NCBI RefSeq assembly: GCF_048564905.1
Contig: NC_133006.1
Coordinates: 16,452,501-16,516,500 of the forward strand
Source of the DNA: Vicugna pacos
Lineage: Eukaryota > Chordata > Mammalia > Artiodactyla > Camelidae
Length of the DNA: 64,000 nt
Direction of reading: 5' to 3'
Shown here in pieces: positions 9,988 to 21,394 of this stretch; positions within the stretch are counted from its first letter, which is position 1; the number at the start of each line of letters is the position of its first letter. The notes under the pieces are model-generated. The model saw only the letters and a list, made by a program, of their open reading frames with translations. It was not told the origin of the DNA and searched no databases. Position numbers and translations under genes: made by a program.

Positions 9988-12900
9988 ATGGCTCCCATCT
10001 TCCTGCTGCTGCTGCTGTGGCTCCAGGGCCCCATCTCAGGTGAGAGGGTGGGTGGGTGGTCTAGGGGGGAGGGGATGGCCTGTTCCTGGACCCCCTTCTT
10101 GCTTTTCCTTGCCCAGCAATCCTGTGGCGTTGGAGGAGGAGGAGGTCTGGCTGACCAGTAGCTCCTTACCAGAGACCAGTGAGAAGTTTCCATCCTAGTG
10201 CCTGGCCCCAGGCAAAGCTAACCCAGGCCTCACAAAGTGAGATAAAGCTCTGGACCCTCCCTGCACCAGCCCCTTTATCTGGCTGGCTTCCTCAGGACCT
10301 AGACCGGGGCCACTCCATTCCCTCATACCACAAGCCCTCCTCCCTCAGCTTAAGCCCTGTTTGGTTAACTTTACCCTGTTATGGGAAATATTACCTAATG
10401 TACGTGCGCTTTGAACTTGCTTTTTCTTGGAATGCTGATGCCACAACCCCTGTGCCTATCCTCTGTCCTGCGGAGGAAGCAACCCCTGAAGGTCTCTCTC
10501 CCACCCCACAGCTCCTCAATGCTCCCTGATGGGGTCTCACCCAATCCTGTTTCCCTCGCTGCCATGGCAACTGAGTTACCACTTTCTGTTCAGTTCTGGG
10601 CACTGCCTTGTGAGAGGGGTGGATGGTGGGCACAAAGGAATACCGTGCCCTGGAGACCCTTTCCAAGATTGCCCCACTCATGCACCAACCCTAGAGAGGC
10701 CCATCTCTGCCAGGGCTGGAGAGTGTCTCCTGGAGATCTCCCAAACCTGCCGCCTGCCAAATAAGCGAGTTGGATTATTCTATTTAACTTGCGTGGGACA
10801 AAGTGATAAGCAGAGAGGGTGTTACCTTACCCTGAGCCTCAACTTTGGTGGCAACGGGGTTGGAAACTGAGGTGGATGTCTTGGGTGCCGGGCCCTTGGC
10901 TTTCACAGCTCTGGGTCCCACTGGAAAAGTCTGGGACAACCTGCATCTGGGAAAAGAAGGCACGCGCTGAGCGTGTACTACATTTAAGGCACTGTGCTGG
11001 GGCGCAGTTCTCACAGCCACCTAGTACAGGTTAGAAACAGAGACATTAAGAGGTTAGTCAGTAGCAGAACCAGAGTTTAATTCATGTTTATCTAGACTCC
11101 AAAATGTGTGCTCTCTCCTCTGTCCCACTGGGGAGAAACGTGTGTGTGTATTTGGAGGAGGCTCTGAGGGTATTAGAGGAGCAAGCGCTGAGCTTAAGGT
11201 GGGTGGAGCGGTGGAGGGACCCTGCTGCGGCTTCCTCTTTCTCCCTGCCCCCGGTTCATGACCCCCAGCCCTCGTTCTGCTCTCTCTCCGTCCGACCGTG
11301 GATTATGTAGCTCACGGACCACATCTTATTCCTGGGCATTGAGGACAACATATTTTAGATAAATAGTGAATAGCTGTAAAATTCTTTGGTTTACACTCCT
11401 TTGGGAGTTTATAGGCATGTTTGGGCATACTGAATCTATGAGGGGTTTGTAACTAGAATATTTAAAAATGAAAAATCACCTAGAATGAACTCAGACAGCT
11501 TGCTATTTAAAAGATGATGATAGTGAACCTGTTTGTGAAATAAATAACTACACTCAATTTTTTCAAAGATTGGATTTTCTTATCTACCTAAATTGACTGT
11601 GCTCTGGAATTTCATAACAATGACTGTGCCTGTATCTGTGCCTGTATCTGTGCCTGTCTCACTGAAGACAGGACTGACTCTTTCCCACAAGACCCTGAAG
11701 ATGAGACTTATTCTCCCATAAGACTAGAAAACGCCACAAAGAAAAGGGCCGTGTCTGCTGGAGCTCCCTGAGTGTCAAGGGCTGAGTTTCCTCCATTAGA
11801 CTAAGGGCTCCCTGTGGGCTATGCTTGTGTCTCCCCCATCAGACAGGGGAGAGCTCCCTCAGAGTCAGGCTGTGTTTCTCCTTCAAACTTTGAGTTCCAT
11901 GACAGCAGAGCAATATCTACCTCATCTCCCTTCACCACGAGTTTTGAATTTCAAGATGCTTCCTTCCTGTTTTCTCAACCAGTTGTGTCTCCCCAGGTGA
12001 CCCTGTTGGGAGTGTGTACTCCAAAGTGCAGCACTTTGAAGGGGAGACTCTGTCCGTGCAGTGCTCCTACAAGAACCGCAAAAACCACGTAGAGGGCAAG
12101 GTTTGGTGCAAAATCAGGAGGAGGAAGTGTGAGACTGGGTTCACCCGCATCTGGGTGCAGGGGCCACGCTACTTGCTGCAGGACGATACCCAGGCCAAGG
12201 TGGTCAACATCACCATGGCGGCCCTGAGGCGCCAGGACTCGGGCCGGTACTGGTGCATGCGCAACAGCTCCGGCATCCTCTACCCTCTGATGGGCTTCCT
12301 GCTGGAAGTGTCTCCAGGTGAGCAGGTCCCCTGGGGCACTGGGATGCTGGAGGGTGTCTTCCCCACCCTGCACTCCACCGACATCAAATGTGATGAGAAT
12401 AATCATCCATCAATGGGCATGACGTATAGTGGAGTTTTCAGTTCTTTAACGGACACTTTCATGGGCATTCTTGTCACCATCTTCCAGATGAAGAAAATGA
12501 GCTCCAAAAAGTCCTCTGCGGCTCTGACCTTGTCCAGGGTCACAGCGCTAGTCAGTGGCCGGGATAAGATTTGAACTCAGGACGCTCTGTGCTTTGTGTT
12601 ATTCAGCCATCTGTTCAATATATATTCACTGAGCCCTGATTCTGTGCCAGGCACTCTTCTAGGCTCTGAGGATACAGTGGGGAGCAAAACCAGACACGTT
12701 CCTGCCCTACGGGACATGACAGGCAATAGCACATCATCAGACAAACAACCTCAGATAGCAGCAGATGTTCTTAAGAAGATAAAACAATGTGATGAACTAG
12801 AAAGTAACTCAGGGGTGGGGGGAGCTACTAAAATACTGGGGATCAGAGAAGCCCTCAGCCTGATTAAAAACTCAAGTTTTCCAGCAATATATGCTCTTCC

Positions 12901-15669
12901 ACTCCCCCTTGAAGACCAGGCTTTATGGCCCCAGGCACCTGAAGTGGGGAAGTCGGGGACTGCTGCTGTCCAACCCCCTCCTTCATCGCGGGCCCTCAGG
13001 AGCACATCCTTGGCGTGCACAGCAGTGGGATACAGCAGCAGCCCTCCCTCCGCTTCCATCTCTCTCCATTTTCCTGTTCCCTGGTGAGGGAGACTCAGCG
13101 TTGCCCCCTAGACTGAGACCTCACAGCCTCTTCCACCAAACACCAGCCTTCCTCTAGAGAACGGGATGGTACAGCCCTGAATTGATGGGTGAGGGTGGCA
13201 GGACTGGTCTGAGTGTCTCTTAATAAGCCCCCAGGGAAGACATCGGACCCCGCTGCTGGTGGTGTTCTTTGGAATCTGGCCCTGGATGCTTCCTTGTCCT
13301 CATCTCCGGATCCCAGTCGCCAATCATGGAGCAACTGGGAAAGTTCGTGTTCAACATCAAAGTAGAGCAATCTCTGACTTACAGGAAAGAGAAGAGTCCA
13401 GGAGGAGATGAGAGAGATAGGCGTAAGGAGGGGAGTGTCCTCTGGGCCCAGGTCGCCTGATAGGGGACACTAGAAAATTTGTGAAAGACTCTTCTTTCTT
13501 TCCTGTGCCTACTTCCTCCTCCCTGAACCTCACCCTCTGAACAAACACACACCTGGTTCCCCAGCAGAGTAGAATCCTAGGACCAAGGTCAAGGATGGGA
13601 GACGGGGACTGGCCCCACCCAAGCACCCCGACAAGTGTGTGGGTGGCCAGGATCTACTCAGTCTCACATTCCTCCCTCTCTGATCCCTCAGCATCCACAA
13701 CCAAGAGAGACACTCCTCTTCCGGAGGTGGCCAGCATCCTGAAGAGTGGCATTGTCGTTACAACAGGCCCTGCCCCCGCTGTGGGCCCTCAGGCCCCTTT
13801 CACCACCAGTCCGATGCTCTTCGCACCTGGGCTCCTCACCTTGGCCAGACCCTTGCCCTCTCCGGCCTCAGGGACCATCAGACTGACCTCCGTGGCAGGT
13901 TACAGCTTCACCGACGCCAGCCCCTCCACTGAAGGGTCCAGGAGGACCATGGGGCCCCAGACAGTGACTGCATTTCCCAGCAATGCCAGAGCCTCCTCTG
14001 CTGGCCCAGCTTCCACCCCGACCAAGGCTGGCCACCTGTGCACCAGATCGCCTACCACCAGCAGATCTCTCCTCAACCAATTATCCCCTAGCAGGTACCC
14101 CCGGGTGAGGGGGGCCTGGGTCGAATGCCATTTTACCAGACATAGCAACAGTCCCTGGGACTAAACAGACCTCAAGGTGCAAATGTTACAGCAGAGCAGC
14201 CCCTGTCGCCCCCCCAGAAAATCAGTCTGGCCTGTTGCTGAGTGGGAAACTGGATGCTGGGGTGGATGCGTGACAGAAAGGATGGCAGCAGGAAATGAGG
14301 GCAGGGGATGGGTCAGCATAAAGGTCTGTGGATGAGGAGGAGAGGGTAGGGACGGACAAGGGGACCAGCTCAGGGCATAGGAAGTGGGAAATGGGGGGCA
14401 CTTGGATTTGGGTTCCCCCAGATGCAGACCCTGAAATGAGGATTCACGTCATATTTGGGACACTGAAAAGAGTGTGGGGAACTGAGACAGGGGAGGCAGC
14501 AGACAGACTCCTTACTCAAGCTGCCACCACTGTGGGGAGCAAGAGCTCAGTCCCACTGGGGAAACTTTGGGGTCCAGTGTCAAGCAGCCACCTGGAGGCT
14601 GGGGTGGGAGCTGGGGTATTTACACACCACTCCTGTTGGTTACTAGTAGAGAGCTGCCTGCCCTGTATGGCACAGAGGGAGCAAGTGACAAGAGAAAGTC
14701 CTCAGGCCAAAAAAAATTTTTAATGGAGGTGCTGAGGACTGTCATATGTGGAAGTGATACAGCTAGGGGACACAGGCAGTCATCCACATCATCTGTTACA
14801 GAGGACAAAGGTGAGGACAAAAGTCAGTCACTGTGAGGAGAGGAAGAATCTTGGTCTCTTCCATCACAAATGGGGGTCTCTTAGAATCCTTGTCCTCGGC
14901 AGATTTGAGGGAATAATAGAGGAGAAGTACTAAAGTGGAGAGATGGGTCTCTCTGCTGGGGTTGGAGGTGCTTCGTCTTCTGACCTCTAAGCACCTCACT
15001 TCTTTCACCCACAGCTGGGGCCCTGAAGAAGAGAGGCCATCACTCTCCACCGAGGCTGGCAGGTTTCCCCTGGTCCCACTCCTCTTGTGGGGCGTGCAGA
15101 AAGACGTGGGCCAGGGTGGGGCGCCCTGATGCTCACCTCCTCCTTGCTCTGTCTGTTCTCCTCAGGCACCAGGATTCTTATCTCATTGTGTTTGTTGGGG
15201 TGCTGGCCTTGCTCCCAGTGCCTGTGATGCTGATCGTGGTCTATGGGCTCTGGAAGAAGAGACACATGGGAAGTGAGTAAAGCCCACCCCCCTGGCATTC
15301 CGAGGACAGAGCACTGGGGGTCTGACGCCTCTTCCAAAGTGCCTGACTGCCCTTGATCCCCAGGGGGTGTGTCCTCCCCCGTCCAGTCAGGAGGGCTGTG
15401 TGGCACCCAGGCAAAGGAGGAGGGTGGGCAGGTAGGGACAGCACAGCATAACCCTCTGGGGCTGACCTGGCAGGAAGCGGAGGGCAGAAGGCCGAAGGTG
15501 ATGGGCTGGCTCAGGAGCATAGGGTGGTGAGCAGGAGGACCTCGCCCTCTTTATCTCTCTCCCCATCCTTGCAGGCTACAGCATGTGCCATGATCCTGCC
15601 AGACCCTGGAGGGACCCATCTACAAGTCTGGAGCCTCCGTGGAAGGCTGCTTGGTCTGAAGCCACTTAA
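9988..15669 (+). CDS. TREML2: TREM-like transcript 2 receptor (TREML2), complete
   Basis: Five coding exons with matching phases: 9,988-10,039, 11,997-12,317, 13,692-14,094, 15,166-15,272 and 15,575-15,669, giving 325 residues (human about 321). Residues 1-18 are a Leu-rich signal peptide. Exon 2 is a single V-type Ig domain with C40, C55, C62 and C104, the VWC and Y-W-C signatures, and an N-I-T glycosylation site at 88. Exon 3 encodes a Ser/Thr/Pro-rich mucin-like stalk. Exon 4 carries the transmembrane segment (about 265-288) followed by WKKRHM. The membrane segment has no charged residue, so DAP12 pairing is not expected. In human it is a cell-surface receptor of myeloid and lymphoid cells. 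The start is fixed by the signal peptide and the phase-1 donor CAG/gtgaga. The last exon is frameshifted against the human tail and ends at a later TAA. No clear AATAAA was found downstream. Confidence 0.93.
10985..11100 (-). repeat. MIR fragment in TREML2 intron 1
   Basis: Antisense MIR words run from 'aaggcactgtgctggg' through 'gttagaaacagagacattaagaggttagtcagtagcagaaccagagttt', the usual reversed MIR core. Confidence 0.55.
11624..11658 (+). repeat. 12-bp tandem repeat, about three units
   Basis: The unit 'tgtgcctgtatc' is repeated almost exactly nearly three times within TREML2 intron 1. Confidence 0.85.
11690..11935 (+). repeat. Degenerate ~45-bp tandem array
   Basis: Words recur at a spacing of roughly 43-47 bases: 'gagctccctgagtgtc', 'ggctccctgtgggc', 'gagctccctcagagtc', 'gagttccatgacagc'. 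Each is followed by a 'gtgtctcc' or 'gtttctcc' word and a 'catcaga/ccattaga' word. It sits in TREML2 intron 1, ending about 60 bases before the Ig-V exon. Confidence 0.5.
12590..12745 (-). repeat. L2-like 3' end, antisense
   Basis: 'tattcactgagccctgattctgtgccaggcactcttctaggctctgaggatacag' and 'cctgccctacgggacatgaca' match the reverse complement of the L2 3' end. It lies in TREML2 intron 2. Confidence 0.6.
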
Positions 15670-17270
15670 CTGGGGTCAGGGGGAGTTTCTCCCAGAGGGG
15701 TTCTGGGAGGCCAGCGGAGGAGTGAAGATGGGGATCTGTCTGGATTGGAGCCAGGATGGGGTGAGGACTGTGCAACACTGGACTCAGGCCTTCACAGAAC
15801 TAGAGACTGCACTGCACCTGCTCAGTTCCCCTGGGCTGCTAGGAACCTGGCGGGAGGGTGAAGGGAGAGAAGGAGGCTGAGCAGAGGGTACCAGGCAGGA
15901 AGTCCCAGGGAAGGCACCGAGGGAATTCTGCCCAGAGCCACAGACCCCTGGGCCCCAGCTGGATGGCAGAGAAGCCCTGATGGTGCTGTTTGCAGACAGA
16001 GAACCTCAGACCCCGTTGGCCTTGGAATACTTTACTAGCAAGCTGACACGGGGAGGGCTGCCCTCTTCCCGCCCAGGCCCTGCCCTCAGTTTCCCTCTGC
16101 TCTCCTCAAGCTTCCCCATGCCCTCGGGGGAAGAAAAACTCCTAGAAGCAGCCCATGTTCCAAGCGCCCCATCCTGGAGGAGAGGAAGGGACGGTGACTA
16201 AGAGCTGGGGGTCCACAGAGGCGTTGGGGACCCCAGAGCTGTCCAAGCCCCCCACCCCGGGCCATGTGTTCTCTACAGGGCCTCTGGATGTGCCTGTCTG
16301 ACAGCACTGCTTGTCCCTCGTCTTGGGAGCCAGCAGACCCCATATTCCCACTGCTGCTGCCTGCTGGCGCCCCCTCCAGGGAAAGCGGAGACCTGCCAGC
16401 TGAGCCCTCCAGCTGCAGGACCAGCCTGTCCCCAGACTGGTGTCCCCAGACTGGCATGCAGAGGCTGACCAGGGCTATCTCCCCCAGTTTCCACACTGGG
16501 GCTCTGGTTCTGGGCTCCTGGAGTGGATGGAGGGCCCTCCAGAGACCACTGGAGGGGAGACCATGGCTTAAAAAAGGGGGGATCACCTCCCTGTGGGGGC
16601 TTATTGTCCCCTGGGAAGAGAGGACCCCCCTGTGATACAGCAAAGACAGCTCAGAGCCGAGCACAGCCTGGAAGACTGCCGGGGCAGGGAGGACAGAGTC
16701 AAGGAGCCTGGGCGAGGAGGCCCATTGCCAGAGGAATCTGCCCCTCCTCACAGCTCTCGGCTCAGACTCTGCCTCTTCTGCAGTGAAGGCTGAAGAAAAT
16801 GGACTGATTTCTCCCCTGGAAAGAGGGGTCTACCAGCCTGGAACCACTGGAATGAGAGCCTGGGGGTAGCCGTGGCCACTCAACTCTTACCTCTGAGTCA
16901 GAGCCCTACCAGATGGGAGAGCAAACATCATGGTCAGGAGAGTGACACAGTCAGGGCCTTGATAGGCAGCGAGGCGGCTGGGGCCACTCCAGGGTGGAAC
17001 TAGGGAGAGAGGAAGGGGCAGGGGGCAATCCTGGGGGGCAGCAGGGAGGCGGCACTTTTTCCCTATATCCAGGAGGGGGCACTAGAGGGCAGACTGAGGA
17101 ACTGACAGGCCTGGTGCCAGGACACACATACACACAAACGCACACATACACAAGATAATAACCATCCTCCCTATCAGGAGGGTGTGGCCATCACCCGATG
17201 TGTAAACAGGAGGTGGTTTATTCTCCACTCAAACCACACGCTGCCCCAGGTGACAGCAGGATGTCGGTGG
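15670..17270. other. TREML2 3' UTR and GC-rich downstream DNA
   Basis: GC-rich DNA that probably holds the TREML2 3' UTR, whose end I cannot place. A 221-codon antisense open frame (16,086-16,751) has no recognisable domain and is explained by low stop density in GC-rich sequence. A short (CA)-rich tract lies near 17,122-17,152. Confidence 0.4.
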
Positions 17271-17274
17271 GAGA

Positions 17275-17470
17275 GCACTGCAGAGGCTCAGGACTGGGAC
17301 CCAGTGTTGCCACCTGTCCCTGTGGGGCCCTGTGCAAGTTACTAACCCTATCGGGCCTCATTTTTCCTCTCTTGTGAAAGGGGACCCTAATTCCTACTCA
17401 GGACTGTTTTCAAGATAAAATGAAGTAACACAAACCTTACACAAACGAGTAAATGCCTCGTAATGCCTGG
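17275..17470 (+). repeat. MIR SINE
   Basis: The sense-strand MIR order is present: 'caggactgggacccagtgttgcc', 'gtgcaagttactaacc', 'gggcctcatttttcctctc', 'ggaccctaattcctac', 'aagataaaatgaagtaa', 'gcctcgtaatgcctgg'. Confidence 0.7.
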
Positions 17471-18558
17471 CCCTCGCGTTCTTTTTCCAGGTCTAATGCT
17501 TGTCACAGTCTATTTTTAAGACTGTCAGACCCTATTTCTCTATTTTGTCCTCGTTTGAAAGGGGCCAGGGAGGGTGGAGGGGAACATGATTAGGCCCCAG
17601 GAGATGGGTGCTGAACTCGGAGGCCTTTGTCCTCTAATGTTACAAAGGGTAGCTGTTAGGGGCACCGACTATCCCTGTTTGCCCAGGATGATGGGGCTTC
17701 TGGGGCCAGGCAGACCTCTCACCCATGGAGCCTGTCCCCACGTGAACCCGTGGTAAGGAGGGACACAGAGCCCTAAGAAGGAGGTGCAGACCCCATGCCC
17801 CAGCTCCCCAGCTCTTATGGGCTTGGGCGGCCTCTTTGGACCTCCGGGCCCCCAGGACATTTTCCCCACACCCCAGCTTCTCAATTCCTCCTTCCTGCTC
17901 TTACCCTTATCCCCAGCAGATCCACGGCAGGCAGGTGCAGGGCAGGGGTGGATATCAGACAGGCCAGGGCTGTTACTGCCTTTGGTGGATGAGATGAGGA
18001 GGCTTTCTGAGCAATGGGCTGCTTCCTGTCGCGGCCGTGGGAATGAGCAAAAAAGAAACCCCAGCACTCACAGGACATTTGCTCTGTGAACCTGGCCGGC
18101 GGATCTAACCGCACAGGACACACGCGCTCTCACTGTGAGGTCAGTAGGCCAGCCTGAGGCTCATGGTCCCAAATGGCTGCAAATGTGCTTCTCATTCTGC
18201 ATCAGACTGGGTGGGCGGACACTGCGCTGTGCTGCCCAGCTCCTACTTCAGGCTGATAGGCTTCTTGCCCAGGTGCTGGGAGTAGTGAGGGCAGAAGGTG
18301 ACCTCGCCCCAGGCCTTCCCCTCCCAGGGCAGCCACCCGCCTTTCCCACTGAGTGGTGCAGGAGTTTGAAGCCCTGGCACTCCCTGCCTCCGCGGCGAGT
18401 CCTGAAGGGTCTCCTGCCCATCCTGCTTCCTTCTCTTCCCCAGCCTGGTCCCGAGCATTTTAAACCTCCTGTACCAACCACCACCTCAGAATCTGCTCCT
18501 TACAAACCTAATGTGCCCCACTGCAGGTTTACAGGGTCATCTCTGAGATGGGAAGCCT
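17471..18558. other. Unassigned intergenic DNA
   Basis: No exon series or recognisable repeat. Several overlapping open frames on both strands occur in GC-rich sequence and carry no known domain. Confidence 0.35.
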
Positions 18559-19062
18559 CATGAAAAGATCAGCAGGACCCCCAGGCAAGGCCATTACTCT
18601 CCTGCCAGCACCAGTCAGTTCCCTGGTCCAGCGGCATTATTTCGCTTTTTAAACTCTGAAAGGGCTTACTTCTAGGAAAGTGGAAATTACCCCTAAGATT
18701 CTATTGGTTCCCTGAGCTAACTCCTGATTGGTCCATTTGTAGTGCTTCATGTGCATGGAGCTCACTCCTGATTGGTCCATTTCAATTGCTCCTGATTGGT
18801 CCATTTCTGCAAAGCTTGTTCCTAATTATTCACATTTGTTATACCTTATTTGCATATGATGTCACAAAATGTTGTGAAGTCTAGACTGTAGCTTATAAAA
18901 GGCTGTGTAATCCTACAGATGGAGTCCAGAACTTGGAATGTTAACTCCTCTAGGCCCACTGTTCTAATAAGCCTGAGTTCTCCAGCCCTCCGAGTGCTGC
19001 TTGGTCTCTTGCCTGGATCTAGGTTGCTGTCACAACTGAGCTGTAACACACTTTGCTGCAAC
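18559..19062 (+). mobile_element. ERV-type LTR, apparently solo (fossil)
   Basis: The block has LTR architecture. It contains three copies of 'ctgattggtccattt' (CCAAT boxes on the opposite strand), a TATA-like 'cttataaaaggctgtg', and a region resembling the R/U5 part ('ataagcctgagttctcc', 'gctgcttggtctcttgcctgg'). It is most like class I (gamma) endogenous retrovirus LTRs. No internal coding region was recognised beside it. The divergence suggests an old insertion. The exact ends are approximate. Confidence 0.6.
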
Positions 19063-19529
19063 ATTTCCTTTATCTATTAACCATAAACAATTGTTGTTCT
19101 GTGACGATTGTTTTTCTGTAGCTCATCTAATGTTAATTATTTTTTAAAATGTTCCTGATTAGTGTGGCCTTTGAGCAATTACTGTAGAGTGACTCTGGCA
19201 GACTGGGAGCTGGGACACAGGGATGATCTGAGGGGTAGGAGATCCTCTTTCTCCTCGTCTCTTCCTCCCCCTCCTTCTGCACCCATCTTCCCCTCTGCCA
19301 ACACCACCCCCACCCCTCCAATGTTCCTGTCCCCAGCTTTGTTCTCCCCTACCCTTGCCAGAGACCCTCCCTGGGCCTCCTTTCCTGGAAAAACTCTCCA
19401 TCTCCCTTCTCCTCTTCTCTCAGTCCTTATGGAACTTTCTAATTCCCAGGCAGGCCTGGGTGGGAAGTCTCTGACTGCTGGGGATCTCAGAAGGGTCCCC
19501 TAACTGTGTTACTCACTTTCTGCTTCCAT
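19063..19529. other. Unassigned intergenic DNA
   Basis: A pyrimidine-rich stretch (19,240-19,440) follows the LTR. I recognise nothing else. Confidence 0.3.
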
Positions 19530-20040
19530 GCTTCTTTGGTGAGGAGAAGAAAATGGTAGGAGAGAAGGGAGAAAGAGGAAGAAACAGGTTCTTAGTTTGT
19601 TATGGAGTCCAAGCTCCAACTTCTCCCTGCATGATGGGCCTGTAAATAGAGATGAGTTGTTGGGGCAAGTGATAGCGACTTTCTTCAGAAAGCCAGCAGG
19701 CAGACAAGACAGTAGACTAGTGTCCCAAAGAACAAGGGGTGTGGTTGGTTGTTGCAAACTTCTTGGTGTCAGAATCCTTTGTTCTTGCAGCTGTCAGGTC
19801 AGGTCATAATGTTCCTGCAAACCTTCAACAAGGCAAATGTTATTCTCTGTTTTGCAACTTTTTATCTGTGTATGAATGGGAAAATGTTGTATCTTTAAAG
19901 GTCAGAGCCTTGAGAATAGGCTGTCCTGTACATTTCAGGCTATAGGCAGCATTCCTAATTTGTAGCAAAAGCAATAGAATACACAGGTTAAAGGAAAAGA
20001 AACAGATCCAACATGGAGTCAGATTAGTTCTTCCCTATTG
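19530..20040 (-). mobile_element. Possible LTR-like repeat, family unresolved (fossil)
   Basis: The sequence around 'gatagcgactttcttcagaaagccagcaggcagacaag' and 'agtgtcccaaagaacaagg' looks like the reverse complement of an ERV LTR end. I cannot name the family, and the borders are guesses. Confidence 0.3.
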
Positions 20041-20251
20041 CAGTTTCACCATCATTTCCTCCTGGGCTTTCACAGCTCTTCCGACCCCTGTGGGAGGGAG
20101 ACAGGCTGACGGGAAAGAAGCTGGGCACGAGAGCGCCAGAGTTCCCGGAGGTTTCCGAGGCGGGCTTTGGTGGTGGGGCTGAATCCCCGCCGCTCGGGCT
20201 CTCTTTCCTCAGGGGTTTCCCTCCCCCAACCCCAGCTCAAGATGAGGATCC

Positions 20252-20883
20252 ATGGCCTGGGAGGCCACAGACCTGCTGCCACCTGTCCTGCTGGTGCTTC
20301 TGGCCTCAGGTGAGGGGCAGGGGAGGAGGACAGAGAGAATGGGGAAAGAGGAGGGGGAGATGCCTAGGTGAGGTAGGTGTGAAAGGGGCTGTGGGGTGGG
20401 GACGGCAGGGGACAGGGTGGTGCTATGGCCAGAGGCTGGCTCTGGGGTGCATTCTGAGTGTAGACATGAAGACGGTGGCTCCCTGAGTGGGGAGGCTCCC
20501 ATCTCACAGCCCTGCATTGGCAGCTGGGAGGCTCCCTGACCTGAGGGTTTATTCTCAGGCTCCTGAGAATAGAAGCCAGAGCTGCTATGTAAACTGGAGG
20601 ACAAGACAATCTCCGTGAGATGCTGGTACCTGCCCCCCGCCCCGGCACGGCTTCAAGATGAAAACCCAGTGCAGGGAAACATCAGCACACGGTTGAGTTA
20701 TATTAGTCAACATCCCAGGCTCTGGACAAGCCCAACAAGCCCTGGGAGCCTCGAATCTCCAGCCAGGATGACCTCAGCCCAGGCCCCTTCATCGTGGCTA
20801 AACTCAGGGCAAAGGACTTGGTGTGGAATCCAGGAGTCTTCCAGGATCTCTGGTCTCAGACCATCCGTCTGGTATATCTCAGG
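20252..20883 (+). pseudogene. TREM/NCR-like receptor pseudogene (signal peptide + decayed Ig-V exon)
   Basis: Exon 1 (20,252 to about 20,308) is an intact signal peptide, M-A-W-E-A-T-D-L-L-P-P-V-L-L-V-L-L-A-S, ending in a phase-1 donor (TCAG/gtgagg) as in the neighbouring TREM genes. The following exon-like block (20,559-20,883, after attctcag, before gtgagt) has the length of an Ig-V exon (325 bases). One frame reads KPELLCKLEDKTISVRCWY near its start, but two stops (TGA, TAG) precede that within the exon. The later part of the V domain (SSQDDLSPGPFIVAKLRAKD, then FQDLWSQTIRLVYL) is in another frame, and the Y-W-C signature is lost. No transmembrane exon was identified. It lies between TREML2 and TREM2 and may correspond to TREML3P or another lost TREM-like gene. 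The host-gene identity is unresolved. Confidence 0.6.
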
Positions 20884-20924
20884 GTGAGTTTCTTTCCTTC
20901 TTTTGTGTGTTTCTCAGACATCCT

Positions 20925-21068
20925 GAATCACAAGATGTCAGAGCTGGAATGAACACTAAAAATTACCTCCTTCAACCCTCTCATAGCTGAAAACTGGGGC
21001 CCTTCCCCAAGGTCACTGGCTGGTTAGGGGTGAACCAGCACCAGAATTCAGACCTGCAGGCTTTCAGG
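20925..21068 (-). repeat. Ancient SINE-like (MIR-related) fragment
   Basis: 'cacaagatgtcagagctggaatgaacac', 'ccttcaaccctctcatagctgaaaactggggc' and 'aaggtcactggctggtta' match a widespread ancient mammalian repeat related to MIR, antisense. Confidence 0.5.
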
Positions 21069-21297
21069 GGGTTCTTCCTTCCCTGTCACACACATTTCTC
21101 TGAACATTTTTGTTGCTACCCACAGGACTCCTCCATAGATCTGTAATGATCACAGGGGCTTCTTCAGGCTTGAGCAAGACTGGCTTATGGGTCCATTCCC
21201 AGGCATCCCTACTCCTGACCCTGACCCCCAACATTCTCTCAGAGGGCTGTGCTGGAGATGGGTCACAGGTAACCAAGTCGGGGGGTGTCAAGAAACG

Positions 21298-21342
21298 TGG
21301 ATAGATAGGAGTCAGCCAGATAGCAAGGCAGACATGAGGCCC
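21298..21342 (+). repeat. 45-bp direct repeat, copy A
   Basis: Matches the stretch at 22,927-22,971 at 43 of 45 positions (core 'gataggagtcagccagatag'). An L1 fragment lies between the two copies. Confidence 0.85.
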
Positions 21343-21394
21343 AGGTGGGAAGGGGCGGGGAGCTGCTGAGAAGCATACCACATGTAAAAATTAA

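Noticed and set aside
12014-12574. TREML2 Ig-V exon read on past 12,317 as a single long frame
   Set aside because: The donor CCAG/gtgagc at 12,317 matches the family exon end and the phase of the next exon. The extra frame is intron.
16086-16751. 221-codon antisense open frame downstream of TREML2
   Set aside because: It lies in GC-rich DNA with few stops on all frames, has overlapping frames on the other strand, no known domain, no splice context and no homology I recognise.
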